Origin: G963677325 sp963677325
Lineage (GTDB): Bacteria; Bacteroidota; Bacteroidia; Bacteroidales; Prolixibacteraceae
Direction of reading: 5' to 3'
Assembly: GCA_963677325.2 (NCBI GenBank)
Contig: CAXXGM010000008.1
Location: forward strand, 806,001 to 870,000
DNA: 64,000 nucleotides
Every line of letters starts with the position of its first letter. The stretch's first letter is position 1. The notes beneath the pieces were generated by a model, which saw nothing but the letters and a program-made list of their open reading frames with translations, was not told where the DNA came from and ran no database searches. The position numbers and the translations under genes are program-made. Of this stretch, positions 35,541 through 44,470 are shown piece after piece.

Positions 35541-37364
35541 ATGGGTAAAGAGAAGTATTTAGGGATCGATATAGGCGGTACGTGGATTAAAGGAACCATC
35601 GTAGATGAGCAGTTTTTTCGGGTTGATAAATCTTCTCTTTTGAATCATTTACAGGTTGAAAAAATACCAAGCCCTCTGCATGCGGATACAACCTTGTCCG
35701 AATTTGTCGAGGCGCTGAAAGAACTCATTTCCCGTTTTAACCTGGAATCCTCAGAAATAAAGGGAATCGGCATCTCTACTGCCGGGATTATCAATTATCA
35801 TGGAACACAGGTATTAAAAGCGGCTGCTCATTTAAACATCCTGAAAAACAGCAGCTGGAAAGATGGCCTGGAAAAACAGTTGCAGTGCAGTGCAGCCATT
35901 ATTAATGACGGGGATGCAGCCACCATCGGTCTGGCGGAAACAGGTCATTTGACAGGGAACAAAACAGTTGGCATCATGCCCATTGGTACCGGTCTTGGCC
36001 TTACCGTCTGGAGAAACGGGAGGCGCTGGCGGCCCGGGAAAAGTCTTACTTTGTTGGGAAGTATCAGGCTGCCGGATGATATGTTCGATTCCATTGCCAG
36101 CGCATCCAAACTTGCAGATCTGGATAAAGATCATAACCTGATCAGTGTATTGACTAACGATTCCTTTGAAAAGGAAAGGGCTTTATACATCAGAAACCTG
36201 GTGAAGGTCATCAACACGGCAGCCATTTTATACACCCTTGATGAGGTGATCATTTGCGGAGGTTTAGCCGATGCTGTAAATGCATGTAATTATCCCCTGG
36301 AACAGTTGCTGAATGATTTGTTGCGGGAGGCTCCGGTTGAAATGGAAAAACCTGTCAAAGCTATTGTTGCCCTTGAAGGAAACAAGCTTCCTCTGCTTGG
36401 TGCGTTGGCTTTGGCCAAAGGAGAATCAACAGCCGCACAAAACAGATTGATCGCCGGATATAATTCCCTGGGGACGGAAATTCCTTATAAAGCAGATTTA
36501 ATGCTTCACAAACTGGAGACGCTGCCCCTTATTGAGATATTATGGCAGGCTGAACAGGAAGCAGGCGAGACCTTAAAATCCAGTCTTCCCGCCATTGCTG
36601 ATATAGCAGATAAATCTGTCTTGCGAATTAAAGCTGGTGGGCGCATTATTTACGTTGGCGCCGGTACCAGCGGCCGCATAGCGGCCATGGATGCGGTTGA
36701 AATACCCTGTACCTACGGTTTTGAGGAAGACAGGGTCCTTGCGTTGATTTCTGGTGGAATTTCTGATGCAGCTCTTGAGATTGAATCAGGTTTTGAAGAG
36801 GATGCAAGTTCGGTGCCCGAAATGCTTTTGCTGAACATTCAGCCCCAGGACATCGTCATTGGAATTTCCGCAAGCGGCTCCGCCTACTACGTTCAGTCGG
36901 CACTGGCATTTGCAAAGGATCGCGGCGCCCTTTCAGTCCTTATACAGGTAAATGATCCAATGGAAAAAGGGAAAAGGGAGAAAGGAGACCGGAGAACGGA
37001 AACCGGAAGTTCCCCTTCTCCCTCCTCCCTTCTCCCTCCTCCCTTCTCCCGTCTCCCTTCTCCTTTCTGTGATTACATCATCCCTTTGAATTCAGGAAAC
37101 GAAGTAGTAGCCGGTTCCACGCGCATGAAAGCAGGGACTGCCACTAAAAAGGTATTGAATTTTCTATCTTCCGCCATCATGATAAAGCTGGGGAAAGTTG
37201 CAGGGCCTTACATGATCGATGTAGCATGCATCAATCAAAAACTGGTTGAAAGGGCGCAATCAATACTTGGTATATTATACGGCCTCAGTAAAGAGGATGC
37301 CTTTAGAAGGCTTAGTGAATCGCAGATGAATCTTAGGGAGACCATAAAGAAAATTAATGGCTAA
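35541..37364 (+). CDS. Fusion of a ROK-family sugar kinase and MurQ-type N-acetylmuramic acid 6-phosphate etherase
   Basis: Start 35541 (MGKEKYLGIDIGG) fits the ROK N-terminus; the ATG at 35508 would add 11 residues encoded by a repeat. Residues about 1-300 are a ROK kinase (IDIGGTWIKG phosphate loop, GIGISTAGII, NDGDAATIG with the catalytic Asp, IPIGTGLGL-like loop). Residues about 310-607 match MurQ: YVGAGTSGRIAAMDAVEIPCTYG with the catalytic Glu (about E387), IGISASGSAYYV, and GNEVVAGSTRMKAGTATKKVLNFLS. The pair would phosphorylate MurNAc and split off lactate to give GlcNAc-6-P in the cytosol. A stretch of about 34 residues rich in Lys, Arg, Ser and Pro, from the repeat at 36962-37069, interrupts the etherase domain in a loop. 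Specificity of the kinase half for MurNAc is inferred from the fusion. Confidence 0.87.
   Translation: MGKEKYLGIDIGGTWIKGTIVDEQFFRVDKSSLLNHLQVEKIPSPLHADTTLSEFVEALKELISRFNLESSEIKGIGISTAGIINYHGTQVLKAAAHLNILKNSSWKDGLEKQLQCSAAIINDGDAATIGLAETGHLTGNKTVGIMPIGTGLGLTVWRNGRRWRPGKSLTLLGSIRLPDDMFDSIASASKLADLDKDHNLISVLTNDSFEKERALYIRNLVKVINTAAILYTLDEVIICGGLADAVNACNYPLEQLLNDLLREAPVEMEKPVKAIVALEGNKLPLLGALALAKGESTAAQNRLIAGYNSLGTEIPYKADLMLHKLETLPLIEILWQAEQEAGETLKSSLPAIADIADKSVLRIKAGGRIIYVGAGTSGRIAAMDAVEIPCTYGFEEDRVLALISGGISDAALEIESGFEEDASSVPEMLLLNIQPQDIVIGISASGSAYYVQSALAFAKDRGALSVLIQVNDPMEKGKREKGDRRTETGSSPSPSSLLPPPFSRLPSPFCDYIIPLNSGNEVVAGSTRMKAGTATKKVLNFLSSAIMIKLGKVAGPYMIDVACINQKLVERAQSILGILYGLSKEDAFRRLSESQMNLRETIKKING
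36962..37069. repeat. Purine/pyrimidine inverted repeat inside the MurQ domain
   Basis: A purine-only left arm (gaaaaagggaaaagggagaa and following) faces a pyrimidine-only right arm with repeated cttctccct units. The insertion is in frame and lies at the place where E. coli MurQ has a short loop. Confidence 0.82.
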
Positions 37365-37388
37365 ATTTGCGGTCTTATCAAGAATACT

Positions 37389-38534
37389 ATGAATTCAGCT
37401 GAACGCATGCATAAGGCCATGAAACTGGAAACACCTGACCGTGTTCCACTGATGTGCCAGCCATCCTGGGGATTTGTCCTGAAGCAAAATAAGAAGATCG
37501 ATCCTGTGGACCTGTGGCATAACCATGACAGGGCCTATCCAGTGGAATTCTGCAAAATCAGCAAACGGTTTCATTTTGATGGTGTTTTAATTCCCGGAAT
37601 AGGGCTCCGGCCCTTAGATCAGGCTTTGGTTTCCAATGTAGATAAAAGTGGAGACGGCGATATCAGCCTTACTTTTAAAAACGGTGATTCCTGTACCTAT
37701 TGCAAGGACGACCTGCCCAGATACGAGTACAAAAAGGCTCCCGAGGTGGATATTGCAGAATTCAATCCGGATACCATCAGCAAAACTCTGGAATATCATC
37801 CGGTCTCAACTCATCTGAGGATGTGGTTACAGAACACGCCCGAGGGGCGGGTTGCTGAAATAACCCAGACCAGGGAAATCGTAGGAAATCAGGTATCAAT
37901 TCACGGTTCTGTTTATTCTCCTGAAGATTACCTGATCGATCTTTTGGGAATCGAGGGAGCTATGATGGCGATGCTGACCCACCCTGAAAAGACTAAAGAG
38001 ATCCTGTCACGTTTTGCCAGTGCCATAGCCGGACATTTACAGGAATTTATCAATGCCGGTGTCGATGCGGTAAATGTCTCGGCCCCCTGGTCAGGACAAA
38101 ATTTTATTTCGCTGAACATGTATGAGGAGATCATTGCCCCGGCACAAAAAATCATTGTTGATGTGTGTCGTAAAAATAATGTGGTAAGTTATTGTCATAC
38201 CTGTGGCGCCATCGACGACCGGCTCGAAATGATTATCGATATCGGATTTGATGGGATCGAATGCCTGGATCCCCCGCCATTGGGCAATGTTCTGCTTGAA
38301 GATGCAGTCCGGCGCATTGGCCACAGGGCTTTTATCAAAGGGAATATCGATCCTGTCAACATCCTGTTGAATGGCACCGTTGACCAGGTAAGAGCTGATG
38401 TAAGGCAACGCCTCGACATAGGCATGAAGGCAAAGGGCTTTATTTTAAGCACTTCCTGCGCCATAGCCCCCGGTACTCCGTCCGAAAATCTGGATGTTTT
38501 ATATGAAACAATAAATAAATATGGATATTACTAA
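37389..38534 (+). CDS. Uroporphyrinogen-decarboxylase-fold (MtaA/CmuA-like) protein
   Basis: This 381-residue cytosolic protein begins with the family signature MNSAERMHKAMKLETPDRVPLM. Later motifs are DAVNVSAPWSGQNFISLNMYEE, VSYCHTCGAIDD with the His-x-Cys pair of the zinc-binding methyltransferase branch, AFIKGNIDPVNILLNGT, and LSTSCAIAPGTPSENL with the C-terminal cysteine. True HemE residues are not all present, so a methyltransferase-like or lyase activity is more likely than haem synthesis. Copies next to sugar genes are common in Bacteroidota, but a function is not established. It overlaps the permease gene downstream by 14 bp, which implies a common transcript. Confidence 0.82.
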   Translation: MNSAERMHKAMKLETPDRVPLMCQPSWGFVLKQNKKIDPVDLWHNHDRAYPVEFCKISKRFHFDGVLIPGIGLRPLDQALVSNVDKSGDGDISLTFKNGDSCTYCKDDLPRYEYKKAPEVDIAEFNPDTISKTLEYHPVSTHLRMWLQNTPEGRVAEITQTREIVGNQVSIHGSVYSPEDYLIDLLGIEGAMMAMLTHPEKTKEILSRFASAIAGHLQEFINAGVDAVNVSAPWSGQNFISLNMYEEIIAPAQKIIVDVCRKNNVVSYCHTCGAIDDRLEMIIDIGFDGIECLDPPPLGNVLLEDAVRRIGHRAFIKGNIDPVNILLNGTVDQVRADVRQRLDIGMKAKGFILSTSCAIAPGTPSENLDVLYETINKYGYY

Positions 38535-39789
38535 ATCAAATCTGAATATAAGCATGAATAAAACAGCTAATCCCGCAAACTGGAATAATTTTATTCTTCC
38601 AATGATTATTCTTGGTGTCTTGTTTTCGGTAATGGGATTTGCTGTTGGGATAAATGCATTTTTTATTCCTTTCTTAAAGGCAGCATTTCATATCAGCACG
38701 GCCAAATCTTACCTCGTCACGACAGCTACTTTTGCCGCTTATGTGATTTTTGGCATCCCTTCAGGCAGGCTTTTAAAGACGGCGGGCTACAAAGGGTCCA
38801 CTGTTGTTGCATTCGTTTTGATGGCCTTGGGAATGCTGTTAATTGTACCTGCAGCCAAATGGATCAGTTTCCCTCTTTTTTTGTTCGCATTATTTGTTAA
38901 CGGCATTGGGCAGACTCTGTTAAATGCTGCTGTAAATCCCTACATAACAATTTTGGGCCCGATGAAAAGCGCCGCCCAACGGATCAGTATGATGGGAATC
39001 TGCAACAAACTTTCGTTTGGTCTTGCACCGGTGGCTCTGGCCATTTTTATGGACACTTCCAATGTTCAGCTCAATGATGCGATAGGGCCGTTTTACGGGA
39101 TAACCTGCATCCTGATTTTGCTTGGAGTCCTTTCTTATTTTGCCCCCCTTCCGGATGTAAAAGCTGCTGGTGAGGATGAAAGTGCGGATGGACTAAACGC
39201 CGTTTCAATGCAGGCAAATACAAAAAGCAGTATCCTGCAATTCCCGCATTTGCTTTTAGGAGTACTGGCTGTATTTTTATATGTCGGGGTAGAAATGATA
39301 GCTCTGGCCTCCATCATTGATTTTGCAACAGAGATCAAATTGCCATCACCCGCGAAATTTGCAGGATATACCTCAGCCGGATATGTAATTGGATATTTCA
39401 TGGGAATATTACTGATTCCCAGGGTGATCTCGCAAATTAATGCGATGATAAGCTGTTCATTTATAGGTATTGCATCTTCCTTGCTGATTGTTTTTCTGCC
39501 GCCGGCCACATCCATCTATTTTGTGGCAATTCTGGGCCTCGCTAATTCTTTGGTTTGGCCTGCCATCTGGCCTTTAGCGCTCAATGGCCTGGGGAAATTT
39601 ACGAAAGCAGGCTCTTCCCTTCTGGTTATGGGAATAGCCGGAGGCGGTCTGATACCGCCGGTTTTGGGGTTGTTGAAAGACTATTATTCTTCCTATCAGC
39701 AGGCCTATTGGATTGTTTTGCCCATTTACGTGTTTTTCCTTTATTATGCTTTATCAGGCTATAAAATACGCAGGAAAACTATTTCTTAA
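38521..39789 (+). CDS. FHS/FucP-type sugar permease of the MFS superfamily
   Basis: The protein has 422 residues with about 12 hydrophobic segments. GVLFSVMGFAVGINAFFIPFLKAAF (TM1), SYLVTTATFAAYVIFGIPSGRLLKTAGYKGS with the TM2-3 loop, and NAAVNPYITILGPMKSAAQRISMMGICNKLSFGLAP resemble the fucose/glucose/GlcNAc-proton symporters (FucP, NagP). A short hydrophilic N-terminus precedes the first segment. It is placed directly behind the kinase-etherase and URO-D-like genes, so it probably imports the amino sugar released by the secreted hydrolases. The exact sugar cannot be read from the sequence. Confidence 0.88.
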   Translation: MDITKSNLNISMNKTANPANWNNFILPMIILGVLFSVMGFAVGINAFFIPFLKAAFHISTAKSYLVTTATFAAYVIFGIPSGRLLKTAGYKGSTVVAFVLMALGMLLIVPAAKWISFPLFLFALFVNGIGQTLLNAAVNPYITILGPMKSAAQRISMMGICNKLSFGLAPVALAIFMDTSNVQLNDAIGPFYGITCILILLGVLSYFAPLPDVKAAGEDESADGLNAVSMQANTKSSILQFPHLLLGVLAVFLYVGVEMIALASIIDFATEIKLPSPAKFAGYTSAGYVIGYFMGILLIPRVISQINAMISCSFIGIASSLLIVFLPPATSIYFVAILGLANSLVWPAIWPLALNGLGKFTKAGSSLLVMGIAGGGLIPPVLGLLKDYYSSYQQAYWIVLPIYVFFLYYALSGYKIRRKTIS

Positions 39790-39858
39790 TTTATTCATCA
39801 TTTGGGTGTGATGACTTTATAAATCAGAATCCTGAAGGGATTCAACATAAATAGTCCC

Positions 39859-40005
39859 TGATCCGTTGCCGTCAGCTTCAACTGACGGAGGATGCCTGAA
39901 TGATCGTTGGCTTTAGCCACATGGATGTGTTAAATTTTTAATGCGGCCAAAGCCTTTTTAGTTATTATATTCCCCCGTCAGCTTCAGCTGACGGCAATGG
40001 ATGGG
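39859..40005. repeat. Composite ccgtcagc/ggctttagcc repeat element, copy at 39.9 kb
   Basis: Two palindromes of the type ccgtcagcttcagctgacgg (39869-39888 and 39975-39994) flank a longer hairpin, ggctttagccacat facing atgcggccaaagcc (39909-39954). The whole has inverted ends (gttgccgtcag / ctgacggcaa). A T-run after the middle hairpin makes it a possible terminator for the permease operon. Confidence 0.8.
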
Positions 40006-40073
40006 ATCGATATCAAAATGATTTGGATCATACAGACAATATATTCTTAACACTTAATTCTTAATTTAACCGG

Positions 40074-40302
40074 GGTTCGATCTAAATAATGGATAAGATA
40101 ATGCTTAATTGTTTGAGTATTAATGTTATTTTTGATAACCTAATCTGTTGAAAACACCTCAGTAGAAATGGTCAATAGAGAAAAATTAACCTAATTACCT
40201 GATTAAATCAGGTAATTAGGTTGGTGGAAGGGTAAAATCAATCCCATCTACTGAGGTGTTTTTTTTAATAATTAGGTTATCCATTCCTTAGATAGAACTC
40301 AC
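40074..40302. mobile_element. Nested inverted-repeat element 2 (MITE-like)
   Basis: The size and parts match element 1 at 34039-34268. The long arm (ggttcgatctaaataatgg and following, with a cttaattgtttgagtattaa segment) is now on the left and the short arm (ending tagatagaactcac) on the right. The inner 16-bp inverted repeats are at 40151-40166 and 40247-40262. The core between them has the same orientation as in element 1, although the arms are swapped. No protein is encoded. Confidence 0.78.
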
Positions 40303-40320
40303 ATTAATTTTACAATTTAT

Positions 40321-42345
40321 ATGAAGCGCGTTATTCTTATTTTATTCAGTCTCTTATCCCTGTCCACCTTTGCACAGGATCGGACTCATGATTTAATGCC
40401 CGTTCCCCAAAGTCTTAAAACTACAGGCGAACGTTGCCGCATTCTAAAAGAATTTACCGTTGGAGTGGTAGGCAATCCCGGCGACCGCGTTTATAAGGAA
40501 GCCAGCCGTTCTTTGCGTAACCTCGACAATCGCGTTGGATTGTTTTTTGGCCAGGGATTCATTACGGCCAAAGATAACAACCCCTCGGCTAACCTGCTGA
40601 TCGAGGTAAAAAGGCCTGCTAAACTCAAATTATATGAAGATGAAAGCTATCAGCTAACGATTAATAACAACCAGGCTAAAATTACCGCCAACACTGATTT
40701 GGGAGCCATCTGGGGACTCCAAACCCTTTATCAACTGCTTAGCGTGGATGAGAAAGGCTATTATTTTCCCGGCGTTGAAATCAGTGATGCTCCCCGGTTC
40801 CCCTGGCGAGGCCTGATGATCGATATCACCCTTCACTGGATGCCAAAAGATGTAATCGAGCGTACCCTTGATTGCATGGCTTCCGTCAAGATGAATGTCC
40901 TGCATCTTCATCTTACAGAAGATCAGATGTTTGGAATCGAATCAAAAGTTTTCCCTCTTTTGCATCAACTTGGATCCGATGGTAATTATTATACCCAGGA
41001 GGATATTAAACGCATTATCGCCTATGCGGATCAGCGTGGAATTCGCATTGTTCCCGAATTCGACATTCCGGGTCATTGCACCTCATGGTTGATAGGCTAT
41101 CCCGAACTGGCGGCAGCTAAAAGAAATTATGAGCTGCAGCGTTACTTCGGAGTATTCGATCCCGCGCTGGATGTTACCAAAGATTACACTTATGAATTTC
41201 TGGATAAGCTCTTTACCGAAATGGCCCAGCTCTTCCCTGATGAATATTTCCACATCGGAGGCGATGAAAATACAGGCAAGGATTGGGGCAGTAATCCGGA
41301 TATCAAAGCTTACATGGAGAAGAAGGGGATGAAAACCTATCGTGAGCTCGAAACCGAGTTCATGCAGCGGTTGCTTCCGATCATCACCAAAAACGGTAAA
41401 AAGATGATGGGATGGGACGAGATTTTCAGGCCGGGCGTTCCTCATGATATCATGATCGAATCCTGGAGAGGCGAGAAAACCGTGGTTCAGTCTGCTCAGC
41501 AGGGATACCCCAGCATCTTATCCGCGGGTTATTACATTGATCTTATTCAGCCAACCGATTTTCATTATCTGGTCGATCCCATTCCTGTCAATACAGTGCT
41601 TACTCCTGAGCAGCAGAAGTTTATCGCGGGTGGTGAAGCCACCATGTGGACTGAACATACCTCCATCGAGACGGTTGACTCCCGTATGTGGCCTCGTACT
41701 GCTGCTATTGCTGAAAGACTGTGGTCGGCGCAATCGGTCCGTGACGTCGATGACATGTACCGCCGGCTGGATCAGATCAGCTTTCTGCTTGAAGGGCTTG
41801 GCTCCACTCACTTAAGGAACAAGGGTGTGCTTTTGCGCAGGCTTGCCAACAACAGCGATACCAAAGCCCTGGAAACATTGGTTGATGTAATCGAACCCCT
41901 GAAAATCTACCAGCGCAACGAAAAGGGCAAAATGTACACTGTTTTCTCGCCCTACACCAAAATAGCCGACGTGGCCACCCCCGATCAGAAGGTAGCCCGC
42001 GAATTCAGGAAAAATGTATCATCCTGGTGTAAAGCAAGAAATGGCCAGCTGGAGAAAGACATCACGGAGCATCTTAAAATGTGGAAAGCCAATCATCCCG
42101 CTTTCCTTGAAGCAGTAAAAAAATCACCCGAACTGGGCGAAGCGGTGATCCTGTCTGAAAACCTGGCCAAAATTTCCGAGGTGGGCCTTCAGGCCATCAG
42201 CTATCTGAAAACGAATCGTGCTCCATCTGCTGATTGGAAGGTCAAGAGCCTCGAGATCACCAAAAATGCAAAGCAGCAGGGTGGCCGGTGTGATCTCCAG
42301 GTTGTCACGGCCATCGAAGAATTGATCAATACGGCGAAAAAATAA
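40321..42345 (+). CDS. Secreted GH20 beta-N-acetylhexosaminidase
   Basis: The protein has 674 residues and a signal peptide (VILILFSLLSLSTFAQ). A GH20b domain (about 20-150; DESYQLTINNNQAKITANTD, LGAIWGLQTLYQLL) is followed by a classical GH20 barrel: FPWRGLMIDITLHWMPKDVIERTLDCMASVKMNVLHLHLTEDQ, GIRIVPEFDIPGH, FHIGGDENTGKDW with the catalytic Asp315-Glu316 pair, and GGEATMWTEH with the substrate-binding Trp/Glu. The C-terminal 150 residues are helical. It should remove terminal beta-GlcNAc or GalNAc outside the cytoplasm and feed the permease and kinase genes upstream. It stands alone behind the nested repeat element, so it may have its own promoter. Confidence 0.93.
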   Translation: MKRVILILFSLLSLSTFAQDRTHDLMPVPQSLKTTGERCRILKEFTVGVVGNPGDRVYKEASRSLRNLDNRVGLFFGQGFITAKDNNPSANLLIEVKRPAKLKLYEDESYQLTINNNQAKITANTDLGAIWGLQTLYQLLSVDEKGYYFPGVEISDAPRFPWRGLMIDITLHWMPKDVIERTLDCMASVKMNVLHLHLTEDQMFGIESKVFPLLHQLGSDGNYYTQEDIKRIIAYADQRGIRIVPEFDIPGHCTSWLIGYPELAAAKRNYELQRYFGVFDPALDVTKDYTYEFLDKLFTEMAQLFPDEYFHIGGDENTGKDWGSNPDIKAYMEKKGMKTYRELETEFMQRLLPIITKNGKKMMGWDEIFRPGVPHDIMIESWRGEKTVVQSAQQGYPSILSAGYYIDLIQPTDFHYLVDPIPVNTVLTPEQQKFIAGGEATMWTEHTSIETVDSRMWPRTAAIAERLWSAQSVRDVDDMYRRLDQISFLLEGLGSTHLRNKGVLLRRLANNSDTKALETLVDVIEPLKIYQRNEKGKMYTVFSPYTKIADVATPDQKVAREFRKNVSSWCKARNGQLEKDITEHLKMWKANHPAFLEAVKKSPELGEAVILSENLAKISEVGLQAISYLKTNRAPSADWKVKSLEITKNAKQQGGRCDLQVVTAIEELINTAKK

Positions 42346-42934
42346 ACACTTTATATACGAGGAACTATCTGCAGATTGTAAAGAATCCTGCACAAAAAGA
42401 AGACCGGAGACAGGGAACAGGAATACCCTAATCCATTGCCGTCAGCTTTAGCTGACGGGTTTAATGCTGTTAACAATGGCTTTAGCCACATTCTACAATA
42501 ACTAAATGTGGCTAAAGCCATCGCTTTCTTAACTGCTTTTCCGTCAGTTGAAACTGACGGCAATGGATGAATACATTTTTGAACATCTCCCGGGGGATCT
42601 TTTGCCGCCCCTTAAAATACTTTTCTAAAAAATCTGTCATTGGCAAATGTGGTGGGGAATCTCTTGAACACATGAATAGGTTGTATTTGCATAAATCTGT
42701 CATTGACATGAAATGAGGAATATCCTGAAGGATGTTTTTAATGGATGAAATAGAAAAAATCAAACAGTCTCTCAGCATTTTATAAAAGCGGACAATTCCT
42801 GAAGGAGTAAAGAATCCTGCAGAAAGAGAAGGCCGTAAACGGGCGCCAGGAATTCCGGACACTGATATCTATCAGCTCGGAAAATTTCCTGTTCCTGTCT
42901 CCTTTCTTCTCGCCTCTTGCCCACGGTCTCATAG
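42346..42934. other. Repeat-rich intergenic stretch
   Basis: At 42433-42566 a second full copy of the ccgtcagc/ggctttagcc composite element is present, with ccattgccgtcag and ctgacggcaatgg as its inverted ends. A short duplicated motif, aagaatcctgca followed by purine-rich sequence, occurs at about 42380 and 42810. A pyrimidine-rich arm lies at 42885-42925. No intact gene is seen; several small frames on both strands run through the repeats and look like chance. Confidence 0.65.
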
Positions 42935-43228
42935 CTGCCGCAGGTTCATAAGCTGACAGCCAACCGTCTTCCCACTGATCCTGACAAGGTTGAAGTAACC
43001 TGGCAGTATGATCCAAAAAAGGGAATCGCTCATTCGGATGACGAGCTGATGATGATGGTCTCCAACGATGGAAAATTTCCTGGGCCATTTAAAACAGGAG
43101 CGATCAGGGAACAGCAAACGGCTGTGATCCAGCTTCCTGCAGTAACAGGAACGATACAAGGCATTTACCTCTTTTTCGGATCAGAAAAAAGGAAGATGTA
43201 TTCGGGGGATATCTATTTTGGGATATGA
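42935..43228 (+). pseudogene. 3' remnant of a DUF6266-like gene (copy R1, longest)
   Basis: The frame is open from 42935, just after a stop, to the TGA at 43226-43228 and has no start codon. It reads LTANRLPTDPDKVEVTWQYDP, then DDELMMMVSNDGKFPGPF, AVIQLPAVTGTIQGIYLFFG, and ends KRKMYSGDIYFGI. This resembles the C-terminal half of DUF6266-type Bacteroidota proteins. The same 3' end returns three more times downstream (44284, 45111 and 45960). The N-terminal half is missing. The family name is tentative. Confidence 0.6.
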
Positions 43229-43254
43229 TGTTGTTTCAGAAGTTACAATTTAAT

Positions 43255-43299
43255 TAAATTATTTATATTTTAGTTGAATTATTGCGGGTAAGTATTGCC
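43255..43299 (+). repeat. Cassette-leader repeat, copy 1
   Basis: The sequence tattttagttgaattattgc followed by gggtaagtattgcc recurs with changes at 46146-46190 and 46808-46855. Each copy stands just upstream of an island gene (43337, 46312, 46874), so it may hold a promoter or a recombination site. Confidence 0.6.
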
Positions 43300-43336
43300 A
43301 ACATATAAATATGAGATATAATTAAAAACAAACATC

Positions 43337-44278
43337 ATGAGAAATTATTTGATTATTTTGATTTTATTGATTTCTTGTAATTCATCAAATCAGGTATCAC
43401 CAAAATATGATGAACTTAAAACAGATTTGCAGCGTAACTTTATTAATGGAGCAGTTGAATCGATAGAATTATTTAAAGCTAATTTTACCGATGAGTCAAA
43501 AACTGAAGAGCCAATTGTGCAATCTTATGCCAAATATGACACGTATGGAAATCGGATAGAATTTCGTGAATATGATAGCTTTGGAAAAGAGCTTTCACAT
43601 TCGATCAGGGAATATATAAATGGTAATTTGGTGAAAGAATCATCTTTTAGCTCTGAAAATGCAAAGTTGGTTGCAGTAAACCATTATGATTCAATTGGTC
43701 ATATTCATCGTTCAGATACGTATATTAACGATACTTTAAAAGGATTTAATGTTTTTAGGTATGATTCAGTTGGAAATCTGAAAGAGTTGTCTCAGTTCAA
43801 TGCTCTGAATAGGATTGTATCTAAATCATCATACATCTACGATTTATACAAAAAAGATAAATATAACGCTAAAATACAAATTGATAGTTCTGAGAATAAT
43901 CGTGATAGTATTATTTATAAAAACACTTATGACAAATCAGATAGATTGGTTGAATCTGTTATTATATCAAAATGGAAGGGCAACAGTAAAAGTGTAAATC
44001 AGTATGATGACAGAGGTTTTATCGAGAAAATAACTTCCTATAAAAATGGGCAAATCGACCAGACAAAAGCATATGATAAGCATTATAACATTTTGCAAAT
44101 CAATACATATGAAAATAAAGTTTTGGTTAGAATTTTCTATTATAATGACTATCTTTTTGACAAAAACGGAAACTGGATTGAAAGGACAGCAAAAATCGAT
44201 AATAAATTAGGTCGTGAGAAAGGTGAGAGAGTGTTATATAAAGAATTTAGGAAAATAAAATATTACAAAAATACTTAG
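43337..44278 (+). CDS. Lipoprotein with YD-repeat-like strands
   Basis: The protein has 313 residues. The N-terminus (YLIILILLISCNSSN) ends in a lipobox cysteine, so it is probably membrane-anchored. The body contains weak repeats of about 20-25 residues built on Y-D-x-x-G-N (YDTYGNRIEFREYDSFGKEL, HYDSIGHIHRSD, YDSVGNLKELSQFN, YDDRGFIEKITSYKNGQ, FDKNGNWIERT), like the YD strands of RHS-type shells but few in number. I do not recognise a toxin or enzyme domain. It is the first cargo unit of the island, enclosed between two copies of the DUF6266-like 3' end. Confidence 0.7.
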   Translation: MRNYLIILILLISCNSSNQVSPKYDELKTDLQRNFINGAVESIELFKANFTDESKTEEPIVQSYAKYDTYGNRIEFREYDSFGKELSHSIREYINGNLVKESSFSSENAKLVAVNHYDSIGHIHRSDTYINDTLKGFNVFRYDSVGNLKELSQFNALNRIVSKSSYIYDLYKKDKYNAKIQIDSSENNRDSIIYKNTYDKSDRLVESVIISKWKGNSKSVNQYDDRGFIEKITSYKNGQIDQTKAYDKHYNILQINTYENKVLVRIFYYNDYLFDKNGNWIERTAKIDNKLGREKGERVLYKEFRKIKYYKNT

Positions 44279-44283
44279 GACAG

Positions 44284-44390
44284 ACGGCATTCATCTGTTT
44301 TTTGGATCAGAAAAAAGGAAAATGTATTCGGGGGATATCTATTTTGGTCTTACGAATTACACGAATTAGGACGAATTGCACGAAAATGAA
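44284..44390 (+). repeat. DUF6266-like 3'-end copy R2, followed by a dispersed acgaattacacgaatt repeat
   Basis: The stretch 44284-44347 keeps the reading frame for IHLFFGSEKRKMYSGDIYFG. Directly after it comes ttacgaattacacgaattag and gacgaattgcacgaaa, a short repeat type dispersed in many bacterial genomes. It marks the boundary between the lipoprotein unit and the first toxin-antitoxin pair. Confidence 0.7.
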
Positions 44391-44470
44391 ATCTGACATG
44401 AGAAATTTTAATCATTTAGTTTGGTATTGGTTGCCTGAAAAGGTAACTTTGTTGTGTTGACGACAAAAAT

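Noticed and set aside
42351..43159. Several small minus-strand frames with similar ends (CRILYNL and CRILYSF)
   Set aside because: The similarity comes from a short DNA repeat (aagaatcctgca) at 42380 and 42810, while the plus strand carries the better supported DUF6266-like remnant.
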